A stretch of DNA of 64,000 bases from an uncultured Parafilimonas sp. (GCA_903882935.1 CAIRZB010000003.1:1-64000); one strand, 5' to 3'. Shown: positions 45,435 through 54,886, counted from the first letter of the stretch. Made by a program: numbers and translations. Notes: generated from the sequence alone by a model not told the origin.

Positions 45435-46877
45435 ATGAAGAAGCACATTCTTGCATATATTCTTCTAAGCCTTGTTACAACGGGGATATATGCGCAGGAC
45501 ACATGGGACTTAAGGCGTTGCGTTGACTACGCCATCGCCAACGGTATTTCGGTAAAACAAGCCGATGTAGCACAGCGCATTGCGGCACTTTCAACCAAGC
45601 TGTACCGCGCACAGGTTTACCCAAGCCTTAGCTTTAACACACAGGGCGGTATTCGTTTGGGTAGGTCTATTGACCCCACCACCAACCAGTACACCACCAG
45701 CAATGTGTTTTTCCAAAGCTATGGCCTAAGTTCTGGTGTTAACCTTTTCAACTTTTTTAGCAACCGCAACAATATTAAAGCCGCCGAATTAAGCGAACAG
45801 GCCGATAAAAACTTTTTGGCATCCGCACAAAACGACATTTCATTGTCAGTGGCCAATTACTACCTAAACTATTTATTGTCGCTTGAAACTGCCAATGCTG
45901 CCAAGCTTAAAATGAGCCTCACCCGCCAACAATTGGATAACACCCGCAAGTTGGTAGACGCCGGTAGTATGCCCGAGCTAAATGCAGCCCAGTTAGAGGC
46001 GCAAATGGCCACCGACAGCAGCAGCTATATAAACGCCAAAGGCACAGCAGAACAAAACAAAATTAATTTGATGGGCGCGCTTAGTTTGGATATGGCGACG
46101 CCTTTTGAGGTATCCATACCTGACGTGGGTAGAATACCGCTGGAACCGATTACCCAATTGCAGCCCGGCGACGTGTACGATGCCGCCCGCAGCAACCAGC
46201 CCAAACAACGGTACGACAGTCTTAATATAGCAGCGCAGGAATACAAAGTAAAAAGTGCAAGGGGTGCCATGTACCCAACTTTGTCAGCTTTTGGGCAATT
46301 GAGCAGCAACTATGCAAGCACATACCAAAACTATTTCCAGTCATACTCACCCACTGGTAAATATGATACATTGGGCGTAGTACCCATCAACGGCAACAAC
46401 TACTATGCACTTACGCCAGGCTACACCAGCAGCGTTAAAACATCTAAAATTGGTTATTTTAAGCAAGTTGGCGACATTAACTTCAGCCAGGCTTTTGGCG
46501 TGTCGCTCAATATACCTATTGCCAACAACCGGCAATTGCGAACAAGCTATGAAAACGCCAAACTGCAGTTGGAAAACTACCGTTTAACGCGCAAACAAGA
46601 TGATATTACGCTACAGTCAAACATATACTTAGCCTATTCTAGTGCAGTGTCTTCGTTGGAAAGTTACAACGCATCGGTAAAAGCGCACAAAACACAGCAA
46701 TATGCGTACGACCTTGCCAAAAAAAGGTACGAGTTGGGCGTGCTGTCAACGATTGATTTTATATTAACGGAAAACAATCTTTTTACCGCAGAAGTAAACG
46801 AGCTTTCCGCCCGGTACAACTACGTGTTTAGGATGAAGATACTGGAGTTTTACAAAGGCCAGGGCGTGAGGCTGTAA
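45435..46877 (+). CDS. TolC family outer-membrane efflux protein
   Basis: A 480-residue protein with signal peptide (ILAYILLSLVTTGIYAQ). It has the internal duplication of TolC proteins: WDLRRCVDYAIANGISVKQAD opens the first half, and the long helices with TRQQLDNTRKLVDAGSMPELN and AYDLAKKRYELGVLSTIDFI close the two halves. It forms the trimeric outer-membrane channel of an efflux pump. The next gene (61 bases on) encodes the periplasmic adaptor. No inner-membrane pump component is encoded next to them. Confidence 0.92.
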   Translation: MKKHILAYILLSLVTTGIYAQDTWDLRRCVDYAIANGISVKQADVAQRIAALSTKLYRAQVYPSLSFNTQGGIRLGRSIDPTTNQYTTSNVFFQSYGLSSGVNLFNFFSNRNNIKAAELSEQADKNFLASAQNDISLSVANYYLNYLLSLETANAAKLKMSLTRQQLDNTRKLVDAGSMPELNAAQLEAQMATDSSSYINAKGTAEQNKINLMGALSLDMATPFEVSIPDVGRIPLEPITQLQPGDVYDAARSNQPKQRYDSLNIAAQEYKVKSARGAMYPTLSAFGQLSSNYASTYQNYFQSYSPTGKYDTLGVVPINGNNYYALTPGYTSSVKTSKIGYFKQVGDINFSQAFGVSLNIPIANNRQLRTSYENAKLQLENYRLTRKQDDITLQSNIYLAYSSAVSSLESYNASVKAHKTQQYAYDLAKKRYELGVLSTIDFILTENNLFTAEVNELSARYNYVFRMKILEFYKGQGVRL

Positions 46878-46938
46878 TACCCCCCTTGGCTACCAAATTT
46901 TTAGTAAAAACCTTTCTACATAAGCATAATTTTTTTAT

Positions 46939-48306
46939 ATGAGTAAGACTTTAAAATGGATATTGATTATAACCGGTATAGTGGTGGTTATATTGGTAGT
47001 AGCCAAATTAGCCGGTGCTTTTGGTAAGGATGAAGGTACCCCTGTTACTGCCGAAAAAGCGATCAATCGCTCCATTACCGAAACGGTAAACGCCAGCGGA
47101 AAGGTATTCCCCGAGATTGAAGTAAAAGTAAGCTCTGACATTTCGGGCGAAATTGTGGAGCTGAACGTAAAAGAAGGAGACACCGTGCGTAAAGGCCAGG
47201 TGTTGGCGAGGGTGTATGCTGATATTTATGCCTCCCAAAGAGACCAAGCTGCCGCAGGCCTTGCGCAAAGCCAAGCACAGGAAAGCAACTCAGTTGCCCA
47301 ACTTGGCGCGCTGAAAGCCACCCTTGACCAAACCGAGGCAGCCTTTAACCGCGAAAAAACGCTGTTGGAGCAAAAAGTAGTTTCCCGCCAGGAGTTTGAG
47401 CAGTCTCAACAAGCTTACCTTGCAGCCAAAGCCAATTATGCCGCCGCACAGCAAGGCATTAAGGCCAGCCAAGCCGCCATACAAAGCGCGCAAGCCAACT
47501 TAAACCTGGCCAGCAAAAACGAAAGCCGTACAACCATCACTGCCTCCATGGACGGCGTGATAAGCTTGCTGGAAGTGAAGAAAGGCGAACGGGTTGTGGG
47601 CGTGGCACAAATGGCCGGTACCGAAATTATGCGGATAGCCGACCTTAACAGCATTGAAACACAGGTTGATGTGGGTGAAAACGACATACCTAAAGTAAAG
47701 CTGGGCGACAGTGCCCTTGTGGAGATAGATGCATTTAACAACCGCAAGTTTAAAGGCTATGTGTATAAGATAGCTAACCCGGTTACCACAACGTCAGCAA
47801 CAGGTAGCACATCATCATCCACCACGGTAACCAACTACCAGGTGCATATAAGGCTGCTGCCAAGCTCGTACAGCGACCTGATTGCCAGAAACCAGCCATT
47901 CCCCTTCAGGCCCAACATGACTGCCAGTGCTGACATACAAACCAGCACACACGCAAACGTGTTGAGCGTACCCTTGAACGCTGTAACCACACGTGACAAA
48001 AACAGCGATGGCGCACCTGCTAAGAAAGATGCCACCCCAGCCAGCGGCCAGCCTGAACAACAAGCCAGTGTAACATCAGAAGACAACATACAAGAAGTGG
48101 TGTACCTGTTACAACCAGACGGTACCGTTAAAAAATACCCGGTTAAAACCAAGATACAAGATATTAACTACATTGAAATAACCAGCGGTATTAAAGCAGG
48201 CGACATGGTTATTACGGGCCCTTACGATGTTGTTAGCAAGCAATTGAAAGACAAACAAAAGGTAAAAGTGGTTACCAAAGAAGAGCTATTGAAAACCAAC
48301 AAATAA
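46939..48306 (+). CDS. HlyD/MacA-type efflux periplasmic adaptor
   Basis: A 455-residue membrane fusion protein. One N-terminal transmembrane helix (LKWILIITGIVVVILVVAK) precedes a biotinyl-lipoyl half (SGKVFPEIEVKVSSDISGEIVELNVKEGD in parts), a long coiled-coil hairpin of about 110 residues (DQTEAAFNREKTLLEQ to ANLNLASKNESRT), the second half-motif (ASMDGVISLLEVKKGERV) and beta-barrel and membrane-proximal domains with a Ser/Thr-rich loop. It links TolC to an inner-membrane transporter. In MacAB-type pumps a MacB ABC subunit is encoded next, but here a terminator follows. Confidence 0.88.
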   Translation: MSKTLKWILIITGIVVVILVVAKLAGAFGKDEGTPVTAEKAINRSITETVNASGKVFPEIEVKVSSDISGEIVELNVKEGDTVRKGQVLARVYADIYASQRDQAAAGLAQSQAQESNSVAQLGALKATLDQTEAAFNREKTLLEQKVVSRQEFEQSQQAYLAAKANYAAAQQGIKASQAAIQSAQANLNLASKNESRTTITASMDGVISLLEVKKGERVVGVAQMAGTEIMRIADLNSIETQVDVGENDIPKVKLGDSALVEIDAFNNRKFKGYVYKIANPVTTTSATGSTSSSTTVTNYQVHIRLLPSSYSDLIARNQPFPFRPNMTASADIQTSTHANVLSVPLNAVTTRDKNSDGAPAKKDATPASGQPEQQASVTSEDNIQEVVYLLQPDGTVKKYPVKTKIQDINYIEITSGIKAGDMVITGPYDVVSKQLKDKQKVKVVTKEELLKTNK

Positions 48307-48327
48307 GCTTATACCCAAAGGACATTA

Positions 48328-48364
48328 CAAACAGGGGGCACTTGAAAAAGTTGCCCCCTGTTTG
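48328..48364 (+). terminator. terminator of the efflux operon
   Basis: CAAACAGGGGGCA pairs exactly with TGCCCCCTGTTTG around CTTGAAAAAGT and TTTTTG follows. It is 22 bases past the stop of the adaptor gene, so the operon ends here and no third pump gene is cotranscribed. Confidence 0.9.
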
Positions 48365-48420
48365 TTTTTGCAAGTTGGTAAACTGTCTTATAGTCCTGAT
48401 TCCACTCGGCCTAAAGCCCT

Positions 48421-50424
48421 CTACCCCTCCTCCAATTCCATTATTTTTTCGAACATTTCCTCGTATTGCTTGGTTGCGACAGAAAGTTTTTGTTTTAAGG
48501 CTGCATAGTCGCGCTCAAGTTGCTGAAACTTATTCTTGTCTGAATAAAAAGCAGGGTTACCCAAATCAGACTCAATTTGTGCTTTTTGGCCGTTTAGCTG
48601 GTTAACCTGGCTCTCCACCTTGGCAAACTGCTTTTGCAGGTTTTGCAACTCGCGTTTGCGCTCGTTGCTAAGGATATTGTTTGGCCCTTGCGCCTTGTTA
48701 TTGGTTTGCACCGGTGCGTTTTCGGCCTTATTGGTTACGACTTCACTTTTTTTTTCCACGTTTTTGCCACCGTTGTCTTGGTTCTTTAGCTCCATGGCTT
48801 TTTGTTTTGCCATGCGCTCTTTCCACTCCACATATTCGGTGTAGCCGCCCTTAAACTCCTTAATTTCCCCGTCAATAATCTCCCAAATTTTGGTGGCCGT
48901 TTTTGAGATGAAGAAACGGTCGTGGCTAACCATTATAATGGTGCCTTCGTATTTGTTTAAGGCATCGGCCAATAACTCAACACTATGTAAGTCAAGGTGG
49001 TTGGTGGGCTCATCCAACATTAAAAAGTTGGCTTTGCTGGCAATTACTTTCGCAAGGGCCACCCTAGCCTTTTCGCCACCGCTCAATATTTTTATCTTCT
49101 TTTCAACGGTATCGCCGCTAAACAAAAAACAACCAAGCAAGCTGCGTAACTCTAATTCGTTTTTGCCGCTTCCACTGCCTTTTAACTCTTCTAGTATATC
49201 GTCGTTCAGGTTAAGTGCCTCCAATTGGTGCTGTGCATAAAAGCTCTCCTGCACGTTATGGCCCCATACCCTTTCCCCCTCAAAACTTTCAACGCCGGCA
49301 ATTACGCGCAGCACTGTTGATTTACCTTTGCCGTTGGCACCAATCAGGGCTATTTTATCACCGCGTTCAATCTCTGCGCCCGTGTCTTCCACAATGGTAA
49401 GGTCGCCATATTTTTTGGTAACATGCTTTAGCGTAACCAATACTTTGCCCGGCTGCCTATCCACCTGAAAATTGATGCGCAGGTTGGGGCGTTCTATCTC
49501 CGACTGTTCAACACGGTCAATCTTGTCTAACCTTTTCATGGCACTCTGTGCCGCAGCGGCCTTACTGGCCTTTGCCCTAAAACGCTCTATAAAACGTTCC
49601 TGCTGCCGTATATAATCCTGCTGGTTTTCGTATGCTTTTTGCTGCATCTCCACCCTAATCTCCTTTTCCTTCTCGTAGTAGGAGTAATTGCCCGAGTAAA
49701 TATGCAACTGCTGCTGGTAAATTTCAACAATCTTGTTCACCATACGGTCAAGAAAATACTTGTCATGGCTTACAATCACCACACTGCCTTGGTAATGTAT
49801 GAGGTATTTTTCCAGCCATTCAATTGACGGAAGATCCAAGTGGTTGGTAGGCTCATCCAACAACAACACATCAGGTGCCTGCAGTATCATTTTTGCCAGC
49901 AACACCCGCATACGCCAGCCCCCGCTAAATTCCTTATAGGGCCTGTTGAGCGATGCATTGGGAAAGCCAAGGCCTTGCAAAACCTCCTCTGTGCGGTGGT
50001 GTATGGTATAGCCGCCCAACACCTCTAGGTCGTGCAGCTTGTCAGTATATTGCATCAGCAGCGTTTCCTGCTTGTCGGCATCCATTCCGTCGGAGTGCTC
50101 CAATTCATGCCCCAGTTTTTCAATTTCTTTCTCCAGTTGCTTCACCTTCTCAAAAGCACCCATCGCCACCTCCATTATAGAGTCGTTGGTATCAAAGCTC
50201 AGCAAATCCTGGTGCAGGTAGCCAATGGTGGTGTCGCGGCTTTTTTCCACCGTGCCTAGGCTGGGCGAGTACTCGCCCACCAGCAGTTTTAACATGGTTG
50301 ATTTACCGGTACCGTTATAACCGATTAGCCCGATGCGCTCCCCCGGCTGTATATGCCAGGTGGCATCTTCCACAATTACACGCGCGCCAAACTCAAAAGT
50401 TACATTATTCAGTCCTATTAACAT
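48421..50424 (-). CDS. ABC-F family ATPase
   Basis: From the ATG at 50424 the protein has 667 residues and two ABC domains without membrane helices. Walker A: GLIGYNGTGKST and ALIGANGKGKST. Signatures: FSGGWRMRVLLAK and LSGGEKARVALAK. Walker B: VLLLDEPTNHLD and LMLDEPTNHLD. The interdomain linker is helical and basic (FIERFRAKASKAAAAQSAMKRL), and the C-terminus is a coiled coil. ABC-F proteins act on the ribosome (translation factor, or antibiotic resistance). Most similar by layout to the Uup/YheS-type housekeeping members; resistance cannot be judged from sequence. Upstream codons to 50496 are open but not family-like. Confidence 0.9.
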   Translation of the reverse strand: MLIGLNNVTFEFGARVIVEDATWHIQPGERIGLIGYNGTGKSTMLKLLVGEYSPSLGTVEKSRDTTIGYLHQDLLSFDTNDSIMEVAMGAFEKVKQLEKEIEKLGHELEHSDGMDADKQETLLMQYTDKLHDLEVLGGYTIHHRTEEVLQGLGFPNASLNRPYKEFSGGWRMRVLLAKMILQAPDVLLLDEPTNHLDLPSIEWLEKYLIHYQGSVVIVSHDKYFLDRMVNKIVEIYQQQLHIYSGNYSYYEKEKEIRVEMQQKAYENQQDYIRQQERFIERFRAKASKAAAAQSAMKRLDKIDRVEQSEIERPNLRINFQVDRQPGKVLVTLKHVTKKYGDLTIVEDTGAEIERGDKIALIGANGKGKSTVLRVIAGVESFEGERVWGHNVQESFYAQHQLEALNLNDDILEELKGSGSGKNELELRSLLGCFLFSGDTVEKKIKILSGGEKARVALAKVIASKANFLMLDEPTNHLDLHSVELLADALNKYEGTIIMVSHDRFFISKTATKIWEIIDGEIKEFKGGYTEYVEWKERMAKQKAMELKNQDNGGKNVEKKSEVVTNKAENAPVQTNNKAQGPNNILSNERKRELQNLQKQFAKVESQVNQLNGQKAQIESDLGNPAFYSDKNKFQQLERDYAALKQKLSVATKQYEEMFEKIMELEEG

Positions 50425-50664
50425 CAGCTTTAAATTGGTGCGCAAAATTAAGGCAAAGCAACGATGGTTGGGAAGGAAAAAAGAGAAGTTTGTCATACAC
50501 GATATTTAAGAATACGCCAGACGACGTTTTGGAGATACCTGATGTGTCCTAAAAGCTTCATTTTCCATATACTGCAAAGCGGTAATGCACATCCACCGCC
50601 AAATGATTACGTAAAGTCTAAAACATTATCTTTGAGAGTTACTATTGAAAAGCAGTTTACAAAA

Positions 50665-51528
50665 ATGACAAAAGACGAACTACTATTAGCTTTGCGTAAG
50701 GAAATTGAGGGCTATAACAAAATAATTGCAACTGAAAAAGGCGATTGGATTGTGAAGGGTTTCATCGACATTTATAAAAAGATTTATACAATATCGGTTG
50801 ATACAAAGGTTGTTTCAAAAGTAATAGAGCTTCTACTTATCCCTGCATTTGAACAGTTCGCGAAAGCGAATGATTTAATACTTGAACTTCCACCGCAGCA
50901 AAATTTTTATCCTGACCTGACTTTTATATCAAGGAAAACAGGTGAAAAATTTGCTGTTGACATTAAAAGCACATTCAAGGACAGCAATAATAAAATTAAA
51001 AAAATGACACTCGGTGCTTTTACGGGGTACTTCAGGAACAGAGATAGCACAAAAAACACCAAGTATCCCTATAACGAGTATTCCTGTCATCTTGTACTTG
51101 GGATATTATATTCAAAAAATGAATTAGGCACAAATGAAAAGATTTTTTACTCAATTGATGAATTGAATTCAATAGAGTCTGTCATCAAAGACTTTCAATT
51201 TTTTGTACAACCAAAATATAAAATTGCATCATCCAGCCCCGGCAGCGGAAACACGAAAAACATTGGCTCAACAGACGACATATATAAGCTATTAAATGGA
51301 GAGGGCGTTTTTTCAACACTTGGGGAGGAAGTTTATGATGATTATTGGATGTACTACCTTACCAACGATATGGCGAAGGCTCTCGAAATAAAACGTCCTT
51401 ATACCAACCTCAAATCGTATTTGGACTATAAGCAGAGGGGAATGAATATTCTTCAGAAACACCAAGAGGAAATTAAAAACATGACCGAAGAGGATGAAAT
51501 TCAAACCGAAAGTGAAAGCGATGATTAA
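50665..51528 (+). CDS. type II restriction endonuclease, EcoRV family
   Basis: From the ATG at 50665 the protein has 287 residues and closely follows the R.EcoRV sequence that I know. The catalytic motif is NFYPDLTFISRK...FAVDIKSTF, with Asp84 and the Asp99-x-Lys101 pair of the PD-(D/E)xK fold, and the recognition loop SGNTKNIGS is almost the same as in EcoRV. EcoRV recognises GATATC and cuts it bluntly; the same target is predicted here. The C-terminus has about 40 extra residues with an acidic tail. It overlaps the methyltransferase gene by 8 bases. The region is more AT-rich than neighbours, consistent with transfer. Confidence 0.9.
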   Translation: MTKDELLLALRKEIEGYNKIIATEKGDWIVKGFIDIYKKIYTISVDTKVVSKVIELLLIPAFEQFAKANDLILELPPQQNFYPDLTFISRKTGEKFAVDIKSTFKDSNNKIKKMTLGAFTGYFRNRDSTKNTKYPYNEYSCHLVLGILYSKNELGTNEKIFYSIDELNSIESVIKDFQFFVQPKYKIASSSPGSGNTKNIGSTDDIYKLLNGEGVFSTLGEEVYDDYWMYYLTNDMAKALEIKRPYTNLKSYLDYKQRGMNILQKHQEEIKNMTEEDEIQTESESDD

Positions 51529-52444
51529 AAAAATTATAGTTCCCCCCATTAAAAGCCAGGGTATAAAAACTAAGTTAGTTCCATGGATTATGGAAATTGC
51601 TCCCAGGGTTACCGGTAAATGGATTGAACCATTTTTAGGAACCGGGGTTGTAGCCTTTAATACTGGCTACAAACAAGCGATTTTGAACGACACCAACCCA
51701 CACATCATAAATTTTTACAAAGGAATTCAGCAAGGAACAATAACTGCCCCCCTCATGCGGCAGTACCTCGAACTTGAAGGTGCAATTTTGAGCAAGGCTG
51801 CAGAAAATGGCTATGACCATTACAGGAAAGTTAGGGCACGCTTTAACCAAGAATTCTCTCCTTATGATTTTATCTTTCTCTCTAGGGCTGGTTTTAATGG
51901 TATGATGCGTTTTGGCAAAAAAGGTAATTGGAATATTCCTTTTTGTAAAAAGCCAGACCGCTTTGCCCAAGCCTATACAACCAAAATTACAAACCAAGTT
52001 TCTACAGTTACAAAGATTATCAAACCTGAACCTGATTGGCTTTTTTATAACAAATCATTTGCTGATATAATACCCTTAGCGGCAAAAGACGATATAATTT
52101 ATTGTGACCCACCATATTACGGCCGTTATGTGGATTACTACAACGGGTGGTCCGAGCAAGAAGAAGAAACCTTATTTAATCTCTTATCCCAAACAAAAGC
52201 CAAGTTTATTCTTTCTACTTGGCACCATAATGATTGGAGGGAAAATGAGATGATTAATAAGTTTTGGAATAAATTTAATGTTGTTACGAAAGACCATTTT
52301 TACCATTCAGGCGGAAATATTGAAAATCGTAGAACAATAGTTGAGGCTCTTGTTTGTAATTTTAACCTCGATAGTTTCAAAGGTCACAATCATGGCAAGA
52401 AAGAAAAATCTCCGAATGGACAATTGGCACTTGAGCTAGTTTAG
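51521..52444 (+). CDS. adenine-specific DNA methyltransferase, M.EcoRV family
   Basis: From the ATG at 51521 the protein has 307 residues (a GTG/ATG farther up would overlap the nuclease more). The N-terminus KKIIVPPIKSQGIKTKLVP is nearly that of M.EcoRV. WIEPFLGTGVVAFN is the SAM-binding motif I and IYCDPPYYGRYVDYYNGW carries the catalytic DPPY. FILSTWHHNDWRENEM also matches. It belongs to the Dam-like N6-adenine group and would protect GATATC. It pairs with the nuclease just upstream. Confidence 0.92.
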   Translation: MIKKIIVPPIKSQGIKTKLVPWIMEIAPRVTGKWIEPFLGTGVVAFNTGYKQAILNDTNPHIINFYKGIQQGTITAPLMRQYLELEGAILSKAAENGYDHYRKVRARFNQEFSPYDFIFLSRAGFNGMMRFGKKGNWNIPFCKKPDRFAQAYTTKITNQVSTVTKIIKPEPDWLFYNKSFADIIPLAAKDDIIYCDPPYYGRYVDYYNGWSEQEEETLFNLLSQTKAKFILSTWHHNDWRENEMINKFWNKFNVVTKDHFYHSGGNIENRRTIVEALVCNFNLDSFKGHNHGKKEKSPNGQLALELV

Positions 52445-52496
52445 GTGGAGCCCAAAGAATAAATAGACTTCCTTTTACTAAAAATATCCCAACACC

Positions 52497-52868
52497 ATGC
52501 TCTCGTCCCAAAAACTTAAGGCTTTCATACCAACTACAAATCCACAAAAGGCAAAACAATTTTATGCGGAAACGCTTGGGCTTGAATTGATAAGTGAAGA
52601 TGGCTTTGCCCTGCAGTTTAACGCCAACGGAACTTTTTTGCGTGTAACAACAGTACAGTCACTAGTGCCACAACAATTTACCGTTTTGGGATGGCAGGTG
52701 GACGATATTTACGCTGAAATACAGGCGCTAAAAGCGAAAGGCGTGGTATTCGAGATATACGGCTTTCCGGGACAGGATGAAAACGGGGTGTGGACGGCCC
52801 CCGGCGGCACAAAGGTTGCATGGTTTAAAGACCCTGACGGCAACGTATTGTCACTAGACAGCCAATAG
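52497..52868 (+). CDS. VOC family protein (glyoxalase-like)
   Basis: A 123-residue single vicinal-oxygen-chelate domain pair: AFIPTTNPQKAKQFYAETLGLELIS at the start and FKDPDGNVLSLDSQ at the end are typical. It may be a small-molecule binding or dioxygenase-like enzyme; no metal-ligand pattern is clear enough to name a substrate. It follows the methyltransferase by 52 bases and converges on the amidotransferase gene. Confidence 0.85.
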   Translation: MLSSQKLKAFIPTTNPQKAKQFYAETLGLELISEDGFALQFNANGTFLRVTTVQSLVPQQFTVLGWQVDDIYAEIQALKAKGVVFEIYGFPGQDENGVWTAPGGTKVAWFKDPDGNVLSLDSQ

Positions 52869-52870
52869 GG

Positions 52871-53710
52871 CTATGCCACCTCTGCCGCCTCGTTAACTGC
52901 CAACTTTAAAAAATTTGGCAAAATATGTTTGTACGTAAACATTATTTTATCGGGGTCGTTCAAATGCTCAATCATGCTCTTCCATTTGGCTTCGCCATGG
53001 TTGTCTATCACAATCTTTTTCTTATCTTCTTTTTGTAGGTGCATGCTCATGCCTACGGCATCTGCTTCGGGGTGAAACTGCGTGCCAATAAAATATTCAT
53101 TAAAGCGCATGGCCATCACGGCCCGTTCGTAGGGTACATGGGGGCGTTCCTTTTCAATGGCCAGCACATGGCCACCCATATTGGCCAGGCGTTTTTCATC
53201 CGGGCGTAGCACTTGGTAGTCCCGGCTGTCAACCCCATAGAATGGGTCCCTCAAGCCATCAAACACCTGCTCATCCAAGCCGGCATGCAACATATGCACG
53301 GGAAAAATGCCAAACGCGGTCGATTTTCTGCTGCATACCTGTGCAATGCCAAAATAACGGCAAGCCAGCTGAAAACTATGGCAAATGAAGAAAATAGGTT
53401 TTTTGGGGAAATTTTGGGGGTTGTTGTTCCAAGATTCGACAGACGCTATCCAATTGAAGTAATTATTCTCCCAGGCGGTACCCTCGCTTTCCAGTGGCGA
53501 ACCCGACCCACCGCTGGATATATAAGCATCAAAGTGCAAACTGGGTACCTGCATGGCCTGGCGCACATCAAACTCCTCGTAATACACGGTACAGTTGTTC
53601 TGCGGCCCCCACCAGTCTAGTATCTCCCGTATACAACGCATGCCTTGGTTTGGCAAGCCGTTGTTAAGGTCTAAAATAGCCACCCTTAATTGTGCTTCAC
53701 TATTCATCAT
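52871..53710 (-). CDS. class I glutamine amidotransferase-like protein
   Basis: About 279 residues from an ATG at 53710. The catalytic triad motifs are FFICHSFQLACRYFG with the nucleophilic Cys and FIGTQFHPEAD with His and Glu. The fold is that of GMP-synthase-type GATase domains, but no synthetase partner domain is present. The long C-terminal extension (KKKIVIDNHGEAKWKSMIEHL) distinguishes it from simple GATases. Substrate is unknown. The stop lies 2 bases from the VOC stop, so the genes converge. Confidence 0.82.
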   Translation of the reverse strand: MMNSEAQLRVAILDLNNGLPNQGMRCIREILDWWGPQNNCTVYYEEFDVRQAMQVPSLHFDAYISSGGSGSPLESEGTAWENNYFNWIASVESWNNNPQNFPKKPIFFICHSFQLACRYFGIAQVCSRKSTAFGIFPVHMLHAGLDEQVFDGLRDPFYGVDSRDYQVLRPDEKRLANMGGHVLAIEKERPHVPYERAVMAMRFNEYFIGTQFHPEADAVGMSMHLQKEDKKKIVIDNHGEAKWKSMIEHLNDPDKIMFTYKHILPNFLKLAVNEAAEVA

Positions 53711-54049
53711 AAACTGCAAAAGTAGGTAAATTGGGGCTATTCTACGGCAAAATGGTGCAAGCCAAATTGTCGTCGGTATGTGCCTTAGGCACTACCTTTT
53801 TGTAAAAACGCCAAAGATATTGCACGATGCCCTCAAGGGCTACCCGCTAAGCTTTACGGGTAGCCCCACAAGGGTGCAAAACAATGTTTGTTGATTTGTT
53901 CTACAAATAGGTAGCGCCGATGGGGCAAGCGCGATCTACGACAATTGGACTGCACCCCGCTGTAAGGGGCTATAAATTGGTACCGGCCATGTGAAGGAAG
54001 CATTACCCACGTACCCCCCATAACATGAATGAACAGTCGTAGAGTTGCA
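53711..54049. other. intergenic region with repeat copy B
   Basis: Contains the 158-bp repeat (53778-53935) in opposite orientation to copy A. The rest has no supported gene. Confidence 0.5.
53778..53935 (-). repeat. dispersed 160-bp repeat, copy B
   Basis: Its reverse complement aligns with 15817-15980 almost end to end, with indels of a few bases. Shared blocks include CGCTTGCCCCATCGG, ATCAACAAA, TTGTGGGGCTACCC, and TAGTGCC. Confidence 0.75.
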
Positions 54050-54541
54050 TTAAATGGGCTTTTTCATAACATAGTCATGCATAAAAAAGCCGCTGCCAAT
54101 GGGTATGTCAACCGTTTCTGCCACTTCAAAGCCGCTTTTTAGGTAATAATGGTAAGCAGGATTGTTTCTGTTAACATTCAGCGAGAGTTCTGTGGCATGG
54201 TGCGCCTTGGCAATGGCAACAACTGCCTGCATCAGGGCTTTGCCTGTCCCCGATTTTTGTATGCCGGGCAGCACATACAGCTTGTGCAATTTCCAAGTTT
54301 TGCCCGGTACAAGTTCGCTGGTGCCGGCAAAGCCAATGGCTTGGTTATCATCGGCTTCTGCTATAAAAAAATGGTGGCCTTGGTCAAACTGTTCTTCCAA
54401 TGCGGCATTGTTGTACATCAACCCTAACATATACTCCAGTTGCTCTGTTGCCAATATTTTTGCATAGGCCACGGGCCAGGTTTCGTGGGCAATGTGCCTT
54501 ATGGAGGCAATATCTTGTTTTGTGGCAGGCCGTATTTTCAT
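54050..54541 (-). CDS. GNAT family N-acetyltransferase
   Basis: A 163-residue GNAT: MKIRPATKQDIASIRHIAHETWP at the N-terminus, LHKLYVLPGIQKSGTGKALMQAVVAIAK with the acetyl-CoA loop, and LNVNRNNPAYHYYLKSGFEVAETVDI at the C-terminus. Cytosolic, substrate unknown. It is only distantly similar to the GNAT at 15257. Confidence 0.9.
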   Translation of the reverse strand: MKIRPATKQDIASIRHIAHETWPVAYAKILATEQLEYMLGLMYNNAALEEQFDQGHHFFIAEADDNQAIGFAGTSELVPGKTWKLHKLYVLPGIQKSGTGKALMQAVVAIAKAHHATELSLNVNRNNPAYHYYLKSGFEVAETVDIPIGSGFFMHDYVMKKPI

Positions 54542-54685
54542 ACATCTAATTTATCAGGTGACTTGGTATTCGTAATAGGGGCTATACCAATTGAGGCTGA
54601 CCAACCTTGCTCTATTGCGCCTACTTGCTACACTTTACGCTTAATTGTTACAAGTCAGTGTCGTTCATGTAAAACCCATATTTTC

Positions 54686-54886
54686 GGTTGTGGGGACACA
54701 ACCGAAGGCAAACGGCCGGATTTGTGTAGTTACAAATACCTTAACTAATTGGGATTGTGGAGACACAACCGGAGGCAAACCCCAGGATATGTGTCTTCAT
54801 AAATCCCTATAATTATTGGGTTTGTTGAGAAACAACCGGTGGCAAACGCCCGGATTTGTGTTTTCACAAATCCCTTAGCTAAATGG
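54686..54886. repeat. three tandem 67-bp units with hairpins
   Basis: Units run 54686-54752, 54753-54819 and 54820-54886. Each has a short stem (GGTTGTG/CACAACC; GATTGTG/CACAACC; GTTTGTT/AACAACC), a constant GGCAAAC, and a second short palindrome such as ATTTGTG/CACAAAT. The spacing between equal words is 67 in both steps. Confidence 0.85.

Noticed and set aside
50464-50664. Longer N-terminus for the EcoRV-like nuclease
   Set aside because: The extra 67 codons overlap the start region of the divergent ABC-F gene and have no similarity to EcoRV, which begins near the chosen ATG.
54686-54886. CRISPR array of three 67-bp units
   Set aside because: The whole unit is conserved with no repeat/spacer alternation, and no cas genes are in the window.
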